Shown here piece by piece: positions 8,447-17,313 of a DNA stretch of 51,275 nt. The notes beneath the pieces are model-generated. The model was not told the DNA's origin, ran no database searches, and saw only the letters and a list, made by a program, of their open reading frames with translations. The stretch lies in assembly GCF_004770745.1 (NCBI RefSeq), contig NZ_RQGD01000033.1, positions 1 through 51,275 of the forward strand, in the 5' to 3' direction. Positions within the stretch are counted from its first letter, which is position 1. The number at the start of each line of letters is the position of its first letter. Both the position numbers and the translations under genes were made by a program. Source of the stretch: Leptospira ognonensis. Its GTDB lineage: Bacteria > Spirochaetota > Leptospiria > Leptospirales > Leptospiraceae.

Positions 8447-9091
8447 TCATGCTTTCTCTATTTTCTTTGGTTTTGTATATTGGTTGGCCCGGATGTTATC
8501 CTTCGCAAGCAAGGCCGTTTCATGGATACGTTTGGATCTGGTCGTCTCCTGTTTGGCAGTCTGTATCCATTCAAGAATGCCTCGTTTCACACTTTTGGGA
8601 AATGCTTCGAAAAAAGTTAAAGCTCCCTTTTGTTTTTTTAAGGCTTGTAGTAAATCCTCGGGAATAACTAAATTTTCAACCTCATCTAACGCATTCCAGG
8701 TGCCAGATTTCTTTGCAAGTTCGATCATCTTAATTCCTGAAGGATGGATACGTCCTTCTGTTTCCAGTCGACTTATCTTTTCTTTATTGACTCGCGACCA
8801 ATTGCTTTTTGGATTTCGAGGGGAAATATATAACTTATAACGTAATGCATCTATTTTGTTAGGCAAACTATCAACCCATCCAAAACACAGCGATTCCTCG
8901 ATGGCCTCGTCTACTGTTATGGTCGGAAGTCCGGAACCTTTTTTTGCAAGAATCAGCCAGACCCCTTTTGATGTGTCATGATTTTTTAAGAGCCAATCGT
9001 GAAACTCTTTTAGTGATTTTGGTTCGAAGTGTTCGATTCCTTTGTGGGAGTTTGGATGTTTCGGTTTTGTTTTGTTCTGATTTTGATTCAT
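8447..9091 (-). CDS. YdeI/OmdA-family protein
   Basis: A 214-residue member of the YdeI/OmpD-associated family. The conserved core is present: an N-terminal segment with FHDWLLKNHDTSKGVWL, then TITVDEAIEESLCFGWVDSLPNKID, then YISPRNPKSNWSRVNKEKISRLETEGR (about residues 25-115). The C-terminal half carries an FFEAFPKSVKRGILEWIQTAK motif and a basic tail ending in KPKKIEKA, as is usual in the family. Members are reported in stress and peptide-resistance contexts, but the biochemical role is unsettled. The start ATG at 9091 gives a basic Gln/Asn/Lys-rich N-terminus. Monocistronic. Confidence 0.85.
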   Translation of the reverse strand: MNQNQNKTKPKHPNSHKGIEHFEPKSLKEFHDWLLKNHDTSKGVWLILAKKGSGLPTITVDEAIEESLCFGWVDSLPNKIDALRYKLYISPRNPKSNWSRVNKEKISRLETEGRIHPSGIKMIELAKKSGTWNALDEVENLVIPEDLLQALKKQKGALTFFEAFPKSVKRGILEWIQTAKQETTRSKRIHETALLAKDNIRANQYTKPKKIEKA

Positions 9092-9349
9092 GGAAATTTA
9101 TATCTCAAGACTCAACTCTTGTGAAGTGGATTTTGGTGTAGAATAAAATCGATAAAATAAAATCATCAAGCATTAGTTTGTTTACGAATGTTAATTTTTT
9201 TACTTATGCCTACCGAACAAAGTCCGCGATCGACAAGCCAGTCGCCTTAAGGATAATTCTATTTCTTTATTTCTCAAAAGAATCCCAAGCCATAATAAGG
9301 CCATCATTACAAGCAAATAATCGCTTATCTTCGCAGCACACACGGGTTT

Positions 9350-9619
9350 GTGTCTGAGTATTCTATTTCGGAGTGGTTTGTAAAAACGGAAGCACGATAC
9401 ATCGATCTGGTTTTGATCCTTTCCCTTTTCATAACAAGTTTTGTCGTTCGACTCATTCTGGATAAGAATCCGACACTCATAGACCAGCTTTCACTTTCAT
9501 TGCCTGTCAATGTAGCCTATATTTTTTTGTTCCTCACTCATTTTACTAATCGTGAAATCACCTTCTTGGATGATTTGTTTTCTTTTCTGATGCATCTACA
9601 AGGACGAAGAATTAAGTAG
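9350..9619 (+). CDS. Possible small membrane protein (uncertain)
   Basis: A GTG-started frame of 89 residues with two hydrophobic helices (LVLILSLFITSFVVRLIL and VNVAYIFLFLTHF) and a charged C-terminus. The same frame stays open upstream of the GTG for about 15 more codons without a start codon, so it may be the 3' part of a lost gene. No ribosome site. Its last 24 bases overlap the end of the convergent minus-strand lipoprotein gene. No family recognised. Confidence 0.3.
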   Translation: MSEYSISEWFVKTEARYIDLVLILSLFITSFVVRLILDKNPTLIDQLSLSLPVNVAYIFLFLTHFTNREITFLDDLFSFLMHLQGRRIK

Positions 9620-10630
9620 AAACTTGTTGATATCACTTACAAATTTTCTCGTACTGGTTTCGTATAAATCGATGTCCCTTGGATGATTGGCTCTATATTG
9701 AATTAAAGGAGAATGGTTTGATTTTGAGAAAAGGAGCCATAGTGCAGTAATATGTTCAATTCGATCTTGGTAAACTAAGGTTTGTTTGAGATTTAAATCT
9801 TTATCGAAGATATAAAATTTTGATTCGAAGAGCGCCTCATCCCAGTACGGAATTAACCCTAGCGTCATTATGGCGGGAAGGAAAGTCAAAACTTTTAGAT
9901 TTCTCGTTTTGTTTGATTGTGGATTCGTAAGTGACTGAGTATATAGATTTCTTTGGTTTGCGAGAATATAATAGTCTACATTTGATTTTTTGAATTGGAT
10001 CCTCTTAATTTTTTGAATCACATTTTGTCCCTCTTTGCAATTGCATTCATCTGCTGAATAGGCATATTCAATGTGAACAATAGATTCGATTTCCTTTAAG
10101 CCCGCATGGCGAACTGTCGACAAATACAAAGATAAGAAATTTCTAATCTTTTCTTCGGAAGGTTGGTTGCTTTGACCGGTTGTATGTTGGATGGATTCTT
10201 CTTGTGATGTCGGGAAAAATATTTTAGTTGAATTGTTTCCGTTGATATTTGCTGAGATCGAGTAGGACGGATTGTACCTTGTGGCAGGAATTCTCTGATG
10301 GATCTTATTGTATAATTCTGGATGTGCGGGTTCCTTTCCTGAATTTATAAATTCCACAAGGCAGTTGTATACCGCAAGATCCCGATTGATTTCAACCAGA
10401 GTATTAAAATAGGAACAAGGGAACTTTGGTTCTTTTGATTCAAAATTTTCACGTTTTTCCAAAGAAAAATGAAATGGATGGAATCCAAGAAGTAAGAATT
10501 TTTTCTTCAAGAATTGGCTCTTTTGTTTTTCACTTAACAGAAAATTTTTCTGGTCTTTCAGATAGTAATGGGTGCAGTGGCTCATCATCAATACAATTGA
10601 GAATAGAAACGGATAAAAAAGTATTTTCAT
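9596..10630 (-). CDS. Lipoprotein of unknown function
   Basis: A 344-residue predicted lipoprotein. The signal MKILFYPFLFSIVLMMSHC gives a lipobox MSHC with Cys 19. The mature protein is globular and charged, with scattered cysteines (PCSYF, YNCLVE, CNCKEG). A hydrophobic segment near residues 245-265 (LKVLTFLPAIMTLGLIPYW), followed by FYIFDKDLNLKQTLVYQD, resembles the C-terminal part of a family of spirochaetal lipoproteins in which one membrane-like helix separates two beta-rich parts. No catalytic motif seen. It stands alone, convergent with a doubtful small ORF. Confidence 0.7.
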   Translation of the reverse strand: MKILFYPFLFSIVLMMSHCTHYYLKDQKNFLLSEKQKSQFLKKKFLLLGFHPFHFSLEKRENFESKEPKFPCSYFNTLVEINRDLAVYNCLVEFINSGKEPAHPELYNKIHQRIPATRYNPSYSISANINGNNSTKIFFPTSQEESIQHTTGQSNQPSEEKIRNFLSLYLSTVRHAGLKEIESIVHIEYAYSADECNCKEGQNVIQKIKRIQFKKSNVDYYILANQRNLYTQSLTNPQSNKTRNLKVLTFLPAIMTLGLIPYWDEALFESKFYIFDKDLNLKQTLVYQDRIEHITALWLLFSKSNHSPLIQYRANHPRDIDLYETSTRKFVSDINKFLLNSSSL

Positions 10631-11235
10631 ACGGATAGAGTATCATTGAGGCACCAATCGAACCATAGGTGAAAACCGAATATGTGGGGTTTACTCAAAT
10701 CCCACATTGCTTTTGCTCACATTAATGACAGTAGATGATCGCTACGTTTCCTGGCAATTTCATGTTCATTTAGCCATTTTACCGGAGAATGTTTCGTTGA
10801 TTCGGACCCTACTGAAAAGCTATCCGACTCAAGGAACAGGTAGATAACAATTTTATTTGGCGATGAGACGTAAGGAGCCATTTGTTCGAATGCTTGAATA
10901 TACTCTTTGCTAGGTGCTCGGACAAGGTAGATACTGGGAAAGATAAGTTTCCCTTTTGGGACGGAAAAAATTGTTTTTCCCCTTCCTTCTTCCCTATGCC
11001 GAATTCGTGATTATCGTTAGAACGTTTACATTCACCAAGTTTCGTCCTTCCATAGTGCCACAAAGCGATCCAAGACTGAAAATATTTAAATTTTTTTAGA
11101 TTTGAATCATTTTTCCAGTTTATTTATTAACCAAAGGAAATACGATTAACAACTGTAATGAGTTTTATCAAAAAATTTTCCCATGAATTGCTGCCTAGGT
11201 GATCATTTATGTTTCCAGAAGATTTACCATATTAC
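10631..11235. other. Intergenic region with a small hairpin
   Basis: About 600 bases between divergent lipoprotein genes. An imperfect palindrome with arms TGTGGGGTTT and AAATCCCACA lies near 10683-10706, upstream of the leftward gene. A minus-strand frame at 11063-10809 has no signal or family and is taken as chance. No other remnant was recognised. Confidence 0.45.
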
Positions 11236-12762
11236 ATGCAACGCTTGATTTTAATCTTTTTGATCATATTTAACCAATGCCTGTACAATCCGATTGTCAA
11301 AGAAGTTCTCGATCTTGAAAAGGATGCAAAGAGGAATAAATCATTAAATTCTTTTTTGATAAATGCGACCTTGGCTTTGCCTTTTTTTGGATCAGATATA
11401 TCTGCTTCTTCCATTGAACCGAGTTCCTCCGATAGTTCGACACCCACAGCAGAAATTACACCTTCACTCGGAAATATTATTCTTAGCAATACTTCGATCA
11501 AGGTCGTTTTCAGTAAAAGCATGGACCCAAGCTCGCTCTCTGCGACTCTAGGAACGAATCTTACAGCATCCTGGTCGAAAACATTGCTTTCGGATGATAC
11601 AGTAACATTGTCTGCTACCATTCCTATAGGTACAAATTCATTCATCCTAAACGCAAAAGATGTTAATGGTAAGGATTTAACAGAGATTAAGGGAACATAT
11701 ATTGTTTTATCATCAAATACGAATGTACTTTATGTGAGTCCCTTGGGAAGCGATTCGAATTCTGGAACCTCACCAACATTACCCAAACTTACGATTCCCT
11801 CTGCGATCTCTTCAGCAACCGCACCAGCAGCGATTTTTATTAGCTCTGGTGATTATAATATGAATAGTAATTTATCATTCATAATTAACCTGGTTGATAA
11901 AGTATCTCTATATGGAGGATTTTCTCAGGATTTTTCTTCTCGAAATATTTCGACTTATACCAGCAAAATTTCGGATGTCGCAACAAGTGTTATTGGTAGT
12001 ACAGTTACTGTATATTCGGATGCAACCATTACTTCGGCCACAATCGTGGATGGACTGACTATCGTCGGGTCCTCTAATACAAATGCGTCTGTGAATTCAT
12101 ATGCAATTTTCTGTAATGTTGGAAATCCAACCATTAGCAACAATACAATTCAAGCAGGATCAGTGAGTACCCAAGGCGCGATTGCCATCCAAATCAATGG
12201 TGCATCTCCCACTATTTCTGGCAATACGATCTCGGGAGGAATTTCTACTGGCAGTAATTCTTTTGGTATTTTTATTCAAAATATTTCGGCTCCGTCTATC
12301 ATCAACAATCAGGTGAGTGGAGGATCAGCACCATCAGGTTCGGCACATGCTATATATAATGGCCCACAGGCAAATACACCCACCATCTCGGGAAATACAA
12401 TTTATGGGGGCAGTGGAGCTATCTCATACGGTCTAAACACAAGTCACCCATCTGATTTTAATTTATCAAATAACACAATTGATGGGGGAATTGGAACGAA
12501 TTCATACGCGATCTATCATGGTAATGGAGGTTCCGGAAATGTAGGATCCTATCAGAATAACACCTTATTCACATCAGGCGGAACGAATCGGTATTGCTTA
12601 TATGAAGCCGGCGCTATATCTAGTCCAATATCCTTCAATAATAATCATATATTCGACTGCCCATCGGCCTACTATTATGACCAAGGCACCACCGCCATAT
12701 TTTCATTCGTTACGATTAACGGAGGTACTACGAATGGTTCTTCCTATATTGGAAATTACTAA
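11236..12762 (+). CDS. Surface lipoprotein: Ig-like domain plus beta-helix (DUF1565-like)
   Basis: About 508 residues from the ATG at 11236, chosen because it gives the signal MQRLILIFLIIFNQC with lipobox FNQC. After the Cys comes a module (LYNPIVKEVLDLEK) shared with the lipoprotein at 22681-20864. A bacterial Ig-like (SbsA/Big_5-type) domain follows at about 75-160 (SIKVVFSKSMDPSS), then LYVSPLGSDSNSGTSPTLPKLTI, the start signature of DUF1565 right-handed beta-helix proteins. A run of beta-helix rungs with NNTIxxG repeats reaches the C-terminus (NTIQAG, NTISGG, NQVSGG, NTIYGG, NTIDGG). Probably surface-exposed; ligand unknown. Confidence 0.8.
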   Translation: MQRLILIFLIIFNQCLYNPIVKEVLDLEKDAKRNKSLNSFLINATLALPFFGSDISASSIEPSSSDSSTPTAEITPSLGNIILSNTSIKVVFSKSMDPSSLSATLGTNLTASWSKTLLSDDTVTLSATIPIGTNSFILNAKDVNGKDLTEIKGTYIVLSSNTNVLYVSPLGSDSNSGTSPTLPKLTIPSAISSATAPAAIFISSGDYNMNSNLSFIINLVDKVSLYGGFSQDFSSRNISTYTSKISDVATSVIGSTVTVYSDATITSATIVDGLTIVGSSNTNASVNSYAIFCNVGNPTISNNTIQAGSVSTQGAIAIQINGASPTISGNTISGGISTGSNSFGIFIQNISAPSIINNQVSGGSAPSGSAHAIYNGPQANTPTISGNTIYGGSGAISYGLNTSHPSDFNLSNNTIDGGIGTNSYAIYHGNGGSGNVGSYQNNTLFTSGGTNRYCLYEAGAISSPISFNNNHIFDCPSAYYYDQGTTAIFSFVTINGGTTNGSSYIGNY

Positions 12763-12959
12763 ATCGGAAGGGAATGTTACAGAAAAGGGAAATTTTTATT
12801 CCAATCTAATTTAAAATTGATCCTACAGAATTTTGATCACATTGATTTCGGAACCAAACCCCAAAAATCAAATAGGGATATCGGATCCTCGATAAAGATT
12901 TGGCAATACCGAAAGTCTGTTGGTTTTCTGCACGGAAAGACCTGATGCAAGATTTTTTC

Positions 12960-12990
12960 TTGACTATATACCGAACGGTAGGTATATAAG
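12960..12990 (+). promoter_or_regulatory. Promoter with embedded TetR-type operator
   Basis: A -35 box TTGACT (12960-12965) and a -10 box TATATA (12983-12988) are separated by exactly 17 bases. A 20-bp imperfect palindrome TATACCGAACGGTAGGTATA (12967-12986) fills the spacer and overlaps the -10. It resembles TetR-family operators of the ACCGnnCGGT type. The operon it starts ends in a TetR gene, so autorepression relieved by a ligand is the natural inference. Confidence 0.75.
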
Positions 12991-13033
12991 TCTAATTACT
13001 GTGTAAAACCCTTTTTAATATTTAAGGAGATAT

Positions 13034-13747
13034 ATGGAATTAGAACTTTCTGGCATTACTTCACAAAAACTCGAATCTTATGGTGACCTAGATCTTTGGC
13101 TACTTGGTACAGACGCGATCGATGAATTTAATCAACATATTTACACAGTTTATAACGATGCATTTGGTTCAAGTAGTGGTGAGCCAGAGGTGCCAATGGC
13201 TGAAATCGCACCAGCCGCTCAAGAAAATTTTCCACGTGCAAGGGTCTGTGGTGTTCGTCATTCCTCGGGGGAACTGGTTGGAACTTGGGGAATCATTGTA
13301 AATGATTTATCTAAACCTACGGCTGCTTTACCCACGGAAACGAAATACAATCTCGATCTAAACAAGATTGTGAGAGAGTTGAATGCTGGCTCAATAAACT
13401 ATGTATTCAATGGTTGGCGCACTGCTATCAACAAGAACGCTCTAGAAAAATACAATATCGATCGTACAAAGTCTATTTTTATATTCGATCTTTTATTGCG
13501 AGGATTGATGCAAGATTTTACTGAAAGAGAAAATCAGTTTCTTGGTATCGCCGATATGGAAAAACTCGTGTACAAGTACCATCGTCGCATTGGAATTCCT
13601 TGGTATATCGTCGGTGAGCCAATCAATTTTTGGAATCGCGATCGTTACCCTTGTGCATTTAAACTCGGCGAATACCGAGAATATATGACAACCTACCACC
13701 CAGAAAGAGCGAAATTTCTTTTTGATAAATCCCTTGGAGTCAAATGA
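13034..13747 (+). CDS. GNAT-like protein in a TetR-controlled operon
   Basis: A 237-residue soluble protein with a strong ribosome site (AAGGAGA, 5 bases before the ATG). The middle (RARVCGVRHSSGELVGTWGIIV, about 70-92) looks like the central strands of an acyltransferase fold of the GNAT or autoinducer-synthase type. The C-terminal part (IFDLLLRGLMQDFTERENQFLGIADMEKLVYKYHRRIGIPWYIVGEP) has the pattern of a lone-strand/helix with a YxxxGxxxxxG-like loop seen in N-acyl amino-acid synthases. I cannot assign substrate or prove the fold. It is the first gene of a two-gene operon: the TetR start codon overlaps its stop by four bases. A small-molecule enzyme whose product or substrate is sensed by TetR is inference. 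Confidence 0.5.
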   Translation: MELELSGITSQKLESYGDLDLWLLGTDAIDEFNQHIYTVYNDAFGSSSGEPEVPMAEIAPAAQENFPRARVCGVRHSSGELVGTWGIIVNDLSKPTAALPTETKYNLDLNKIVRELNAGSINYVFNGWRTAINKNALEKYNIDRTKSIFIFDLLLRGLMQDFTERENQFLGIADMEKLVYKYHRRIGIPWYIVGEPINFWNRDRYPCAFKLGEYREYMTTYHPERAKFLFDKSLGVK

Positions 13748-14343
13748 TAGAGTCGAATACACGTGAAAAAATTCTCAAAAAAGCTAGTGACCTTTTTTAT
13801 TCACAAGGATTCAACAATACCGGAATGGACGAGATAACTCGTATCGTAGGCGTTAAAAAACCTGCGCTTTATTATCATTTCGAGTCAAAAAATTCACTTG
13901 GACTTGCCTATATTGAATACAGATCGACTATTCTTTTTGAAATGCTTGAAAGCCTTCTAAAGAAGGCAAAAACATTTGATCAATATCTTTCCTATTGGTC
14001 GACATCGCTGATCATGCTGGCTAAGCGTGATGAATTTTTTGGATGTCCTTTTACAGCATTTTCTAGCGAACTCGATATAGCGGAACGAAATTATTTCGCA
14101 AAAACTTTGCGTTCAGTTGAAACGGAATGGCTTTCCTTTCAGGAAAGAGCGTTTATAAAATTTTATGGTAAATCAAATCAAACAAAACGCATTGCAGATA
14201 AAATTCTTATAGTTCATACTGGCTGTGTTATGTTGTATCGAGCCTCACGAGATTTGAAGTATTTGAAACAACTGAAATCTGGATTTGCTGAGGTGGCATT
14301 GGATGCCCACAATTTGACAAACTTGCCTACTAAGAAAATTTAA
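13744..14343 (+). CDS. TetR/AcrR-family transcriptional regulator
   Basis: A 199-residue one-component regulator. The N-terminal HTH is typical: REKILKKASDLFYSQGFNNTGMDEITRIVGVKKPALYYHFESKNSLGLAYI (residues 6-56), with the recognition helix around VKKPALYYHF. The C-terminal domain has GCPFTAFSSELD, the conserved GCP motif of the LmrA/YxaF-type subgroup. Its ATG overlaps the stop of the preceding GNAT-like gene (ATGA), so the two are translationally coupled. The palindrome in the operon promoter is the likely binding site. Confidence 0.9.
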   Translation: MIESNTREKILKKASDLFYSQGFNNTGMDEITRIVGVKKPALYYHFESKNSLGLAYIEYRSTILFEMLESLLKKAKTFDQYLSYWSTSLIMLAKRDEFFGCPFTAFSSELDIAERNYFAKTLRSVETEWLSFQERAFIKFYGKSNQTKRIADKILIVHTGCVMLYRASRDLKYLKQLKSGFAEVALDAHNLTNLPTKKI

Positions 14344-14394
14344 TATTGAAACGAAGTTATACAAATTTTCCAAAAGCATATAAAATATTTATAT

Positions 14395-15252
14395 TCAGTA
14401 TTTCTTTGATCTTACCATTGTTTGCTCGATGACTGCCACGGTCAAAATAACATTTTGAAAGATCGACCAAGCCAGTTTAGCATTCAGTTTTGCCACTTTA
14501 ATTAACAATTCAGAATCCAAATGTATCAAACGCGCGCCTTCAAAACCTGCTCTCGCATTTAAAAAATGTCCTTTGTTTCCTACTTTTCGTAAAAAACCAA
14601 AGAGCGAGCCTGGTTGTAAGGAAATAACTTGTTTCTCAAAATTAGGATTATCAGGATCCTTTAAGTATTGATTTACGCTACCTTCAAGAAGTAGATAAAT
14701 ATCTGAGTCCTCGAGATTTTCTTCAATAAAGATGTTCTCATTTGCAAGAGCCGTTCGGTTTCGTAAACGATAGATTAAACTCAAGATTTCTAAATTATGA
14801 TTACGAATCTGCTTAAATCTTTCCTCTCCCTCTTCACCAAAAAGCAAACTTAAATCTATCTGTTCCTCAGGAGAAGTTAAGTCGCTACTTGGAATACTTT
14901 GTATTCTCACTAAGCTTGTTTGGAGCATATCTACTAAAAATTTTTCATCCGCCAAAAGACATTTATAAAAATCAGATTCTGTTATGAATACAATATATGT
15001 ATCATCATGATCGGATACAAACGATTCGAGACGAATTTTCGATATTAAGGCAGCCAACCCAAAAAACATGCCTTTGTTATATTCTTTTTGTATCGATTTT
15101 GCAGTGCTAGTAGCCTCTTCACTCACTACTTTGCCATCTAAAATCAAACAGATACCATCAGCAGATGGATCTCCTGCTTTCAATATCATTTCGCCTTTTT
15201 TGAAATGTTTACCCGTCAAGGGATGTGAACGTAATGCTTCAATAAAATTCAT
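14395..15252 (-). CDS. Protein with two cyclic-nucleotide-binding domains
   Basis: 285 residues with two CAP-like cNMP-binding folds. The first (about 14-115) has FKKGEMILKAGDPSADGICLILDGKV and GMFFGLAALIS; the second (about 165-265) has ALANENIFIEENLEDSDIYLLLEGSV and LQPGSLFGFLRKVG. Neither carries a clear phosphate-binding RxA arginine after FGE/FG, so ligand binding is uncertain. No HTH follows, so it is not a CRP-type DNA binder; the C-terminal helix (IFQNVILTVAVIEQTM) may mediate dimerisation. It may report cAMP made by the cyclase at 4.6 kb, but no direct link is visible. Convergent with the TetR operon. Confidence 0.8.
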   Translation of the reverse strand: MNFIEALRSHPLTGKHFKKGEMILKAGDPSADGICLILDGKVVSEEATSTAKSIQKEYNKGMFFGLAALISKIRLESFVSDHDDTYIVFITESDFYKCLLADEKFLVDMLQTSLVRIQSIPSSDLTSPEEQIDLSLLFGEEGEERFKQIRNHNLEILSLIYRLRNRTALANENIFIEENLEDSDIYLLLEGSVNQYLKDPDNPNFEKQVISLQPGSLFGFLRKVGNKGHFLNARAGFEGARLIHLDSELLIKVAKLNAKLAWSIFQNVILTVAVIEQTMVRSKKY

Positions 15253-15833
15253 AAGTTAGGCTAATTTAATCCCGTCTCAATTTTAATAACTTTTTAACAA
15301 TGCGCACTTTTTTCGAGTGTTTTGTTCATCTGGAAAAATCTTCGCATTTTGTCTTAAATCAAACTCAAAAATCAGACAATGCGAATCATTGCCCCCACTT
15401 AAACATTCATATCGATTAAACGCAAATGTATTTTAGAGTCCACTTCCAATGATGTCTATAAAAGATAAAGTGACGTGGGCTAAAAAAATCCGAACGAAAC
15501 CGAATATTTTCCTCTCTCACAGCGAAGGATTTGAAAATGGATCGTTTTTTCTAATTTTGAATCCAAAAACCATCCCTTACTGAAAGGCTTTGTCTTATCG
15601 CAGTCCTGCAAAAGAAATACAGCTGTTTGCAATCACTACCACTACTTTGTTATAAGTTTTTCTAAGAATGAGTCAGAATTCGTATGGATTCTTGGTATTC
15701 AGGAAAGTTTGTATATGACTTGAAATTTGACGGTTGCAAAACGCACTTGTAACATGGTCAAGATTTTATACTTATGAATGGAAATTAATTTTTATTACTC
15801 TTTTTACTCTGTTTTAAAATGTTGTGAATCCTC
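15253..15833. other. Intergenic region between divergent signalling genes
   Basis: About 580 AT-rich bases separating the leftward cNMP-binding gene from the rightward histidine kinase. No open frame of interest, no recognisable RNA, and no strong palindrome was found. Promoters for both genes must lie here. Confidence 0.5.
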
Positions 15834-17093
15834 ATGAAAAATCAAATAACAAATATCGAAAAACTCCAAACCAAGGTAGCTGAAACAATCCTCATAGCTT
15901 CTGGGATATTGATCTTTCTCATTATTTTGGATGATCTAACGATAGAATTGTATTGGATCGCCATCCTAAAAATTCCAATGATCTTCATCTTTATTTTAGC
16001 TTACATTAAATTAAAAATTAGCGGATTCCAAGAAAAATACTCCCATTTCGTAAATCTGCCTATACTAGTATTTTTTATACTTAATTATTTGGGTAACCAG
16101 GGTAGCGATGGTCCAACTTTCTATGGAGTTTTGACTCTATTTGTCACTTACCCAATCCTTCTCTCCCCAAAATGGAAAAGATTTTATACAGTTCTTACGA
16201 TTATCCTCATGTCCTTTCTTTTATATTTCGGTTCAGACAAACAAAATCTAATTGTACCTCATTATATAAATCCAATGGATCAATTCCAAGACCATCTATT
16301 TACATTTATTTCTGTATCTGCCTTTCTCGTTATCCTGCTTACTTTGGTTCTCGATTTTTATAAAAAACAAAATCTAGAATTGACAGAGGTTCAATGGAAA
16401 TTAAAAGAACAATTGGAATTTGCCAACGCGGAAAAACTAAAAAATGAAATCCTACTGAGAGTTTTAGCTCATGATGTGAGAAGTCCAGTAAACAACTTAG
16501 ATCAACTAATTGATTTATATGAGGCTGAGGATTTAACTAAGTTAGAATTTAAACAATTAGCTAGCGGTATGAAGTCGAGAATACTTGATTTAAAAAACAC
16601 GATTGATAATATATTGATAAATTTGAAAAAAGATTACGATGAGGAAGTCTCCCGCTCTACTGTGGAATCACCGATAGAATTTACGAAATCTCTCGTAGAT
16701 CGATTGAAATATATTTTTGAAACCAAGCGCCAGCAAATCATATTCGTGTCAGAAACAGGAATGGATTCCCATATCCAGTTCGAAAGGAATGTGAGTGAGA
16801 TCACGATCATCCTAAAGAATCTTTTGGACAATGCATCTAAATATTCGAGTGAGGGATCTGAAATCCGAGTTTCCCTTCAAATTTCTGCTGCCGAAATTGA
16901 TTGGACTGTTGAAAGCCAAGGGGAGCCCATTCCAGAGGAGTTACAAAAAAAACTATTTGCAGAGACAGTGATCTCTCAAAACGGTAGCGGTGTTGGTTTA
17001 TTCCTCTGCAAATCGATTGCAGATCGAATGGGCGCTCGCTTAACGTATACAACAAACCAAAAAGTCAATTGCTTTAGCTTAAAAATTGGATAG
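15834..17093 (+). CDS. Orphan membrane histidine kinase with altered G1 box
   Basis: 419 residues. The N-terminal 175 residues hold about six membrane helices; a coiled linker (VQWKLKEQLEFANAEKLKNE) leads to a HisKA-like helix with phosphoacceptor H213 (LAHDVRSPVNNL). The HATPase domain has the N-box ILKNLLDNASKYS (327-339) and G2 box GSGVGLFLCK (384-393). The G1 box, normally DxGxG, reads ESQGEPIP (360-367): the adenine-contacting Asp is replaced, so nucleotide binding may be weak or altered. No receiver or response-regulator gene lies alongside. A zeta-toxin-like gene remnant begins at its stop codon. Confidence 0.85.
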   Translation: MKNQITNIEKLQTKVAETILIASGILIFLIILDDLTIELYWIAILKIPMIFIFILAYIKLKISGFQEKYSHFVNLPILVFFILNYLGNQGSDGPTFYGVLTLFVTYPILLSPKWKRFYTVLTIILMSFLLYFGSDKQNLIVPHYINPMDQFQDHLFTFISVSAFLVILLTLVLDFYKKQNLELTEVQWKLKEQLEFANAEKLKNEILLRVLAHDVRSPVNNLDQLIDLYEAEDLTKLEFKQLASGMKSRILDLKNTIDNILINLKKDYDEEVSRSTVESPIEFTKSLVDRLKYIFETKRQQIIFVSETGMDSHIQFERNVSEITIILKNLLDNASKYSSEGSEIRVSLQISAAEIDWTVESQGEPIPEELQKKLFAETVISQNGSGVGLFLCKSIADRMGARLTYTTNQKVNCFSLKIG

Positions 17094-17094
17094 T

Positions 17095-17313
17095 AATCGG
17101 CGAATCAAACAATGGAGAGCAGCAGGATATGAAGCGAGGCTAGATTTCCTGAGTCTTCCAAACCAAGAATTTGCTATCAAACGGGTAAAGCAACCGGTGT
17201 GACAAGGTGGGCATAACATACCAGAAAATGAAATTGGAAGAAGGTTTAATCTTATCCGCTCAATGATCCCACCTTGCTCGGATACGGGAATCCTAGTATT
17301 CAAGATAGATTGA
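17095..17313 (+). pseudogene. Zeta-toxin-like ATPase remnant (C-terminal part)
   Basis: Directly after the histidine kinase stop, the frame starting at 17095 reads a segment typical of the zeta-toxin/COG4185 predicted ATPase family: QWRAAGYEARLDFLSLPNQE, then FAIKRV, then an in-frame TGA at 17200, then QGGHNIPENEIGRRFN. The family pattern is AGY-hydrophobic-L-E-AI-RV-x-RV-x-x-GGHxIPE-x-x-I-x-RRF. The TGA sits where an Arg codon is expected. The N-terminal kinase core with the Walker A motif is absent and a second stop follows at 17311. It is a truncated, inactivated gene. Confidence 0.7.

Noticed and set aside
10809..11063. Minus-strand 84-codon frame
   Set aside because: No signal, family or ribosome site; treated as intergenic.
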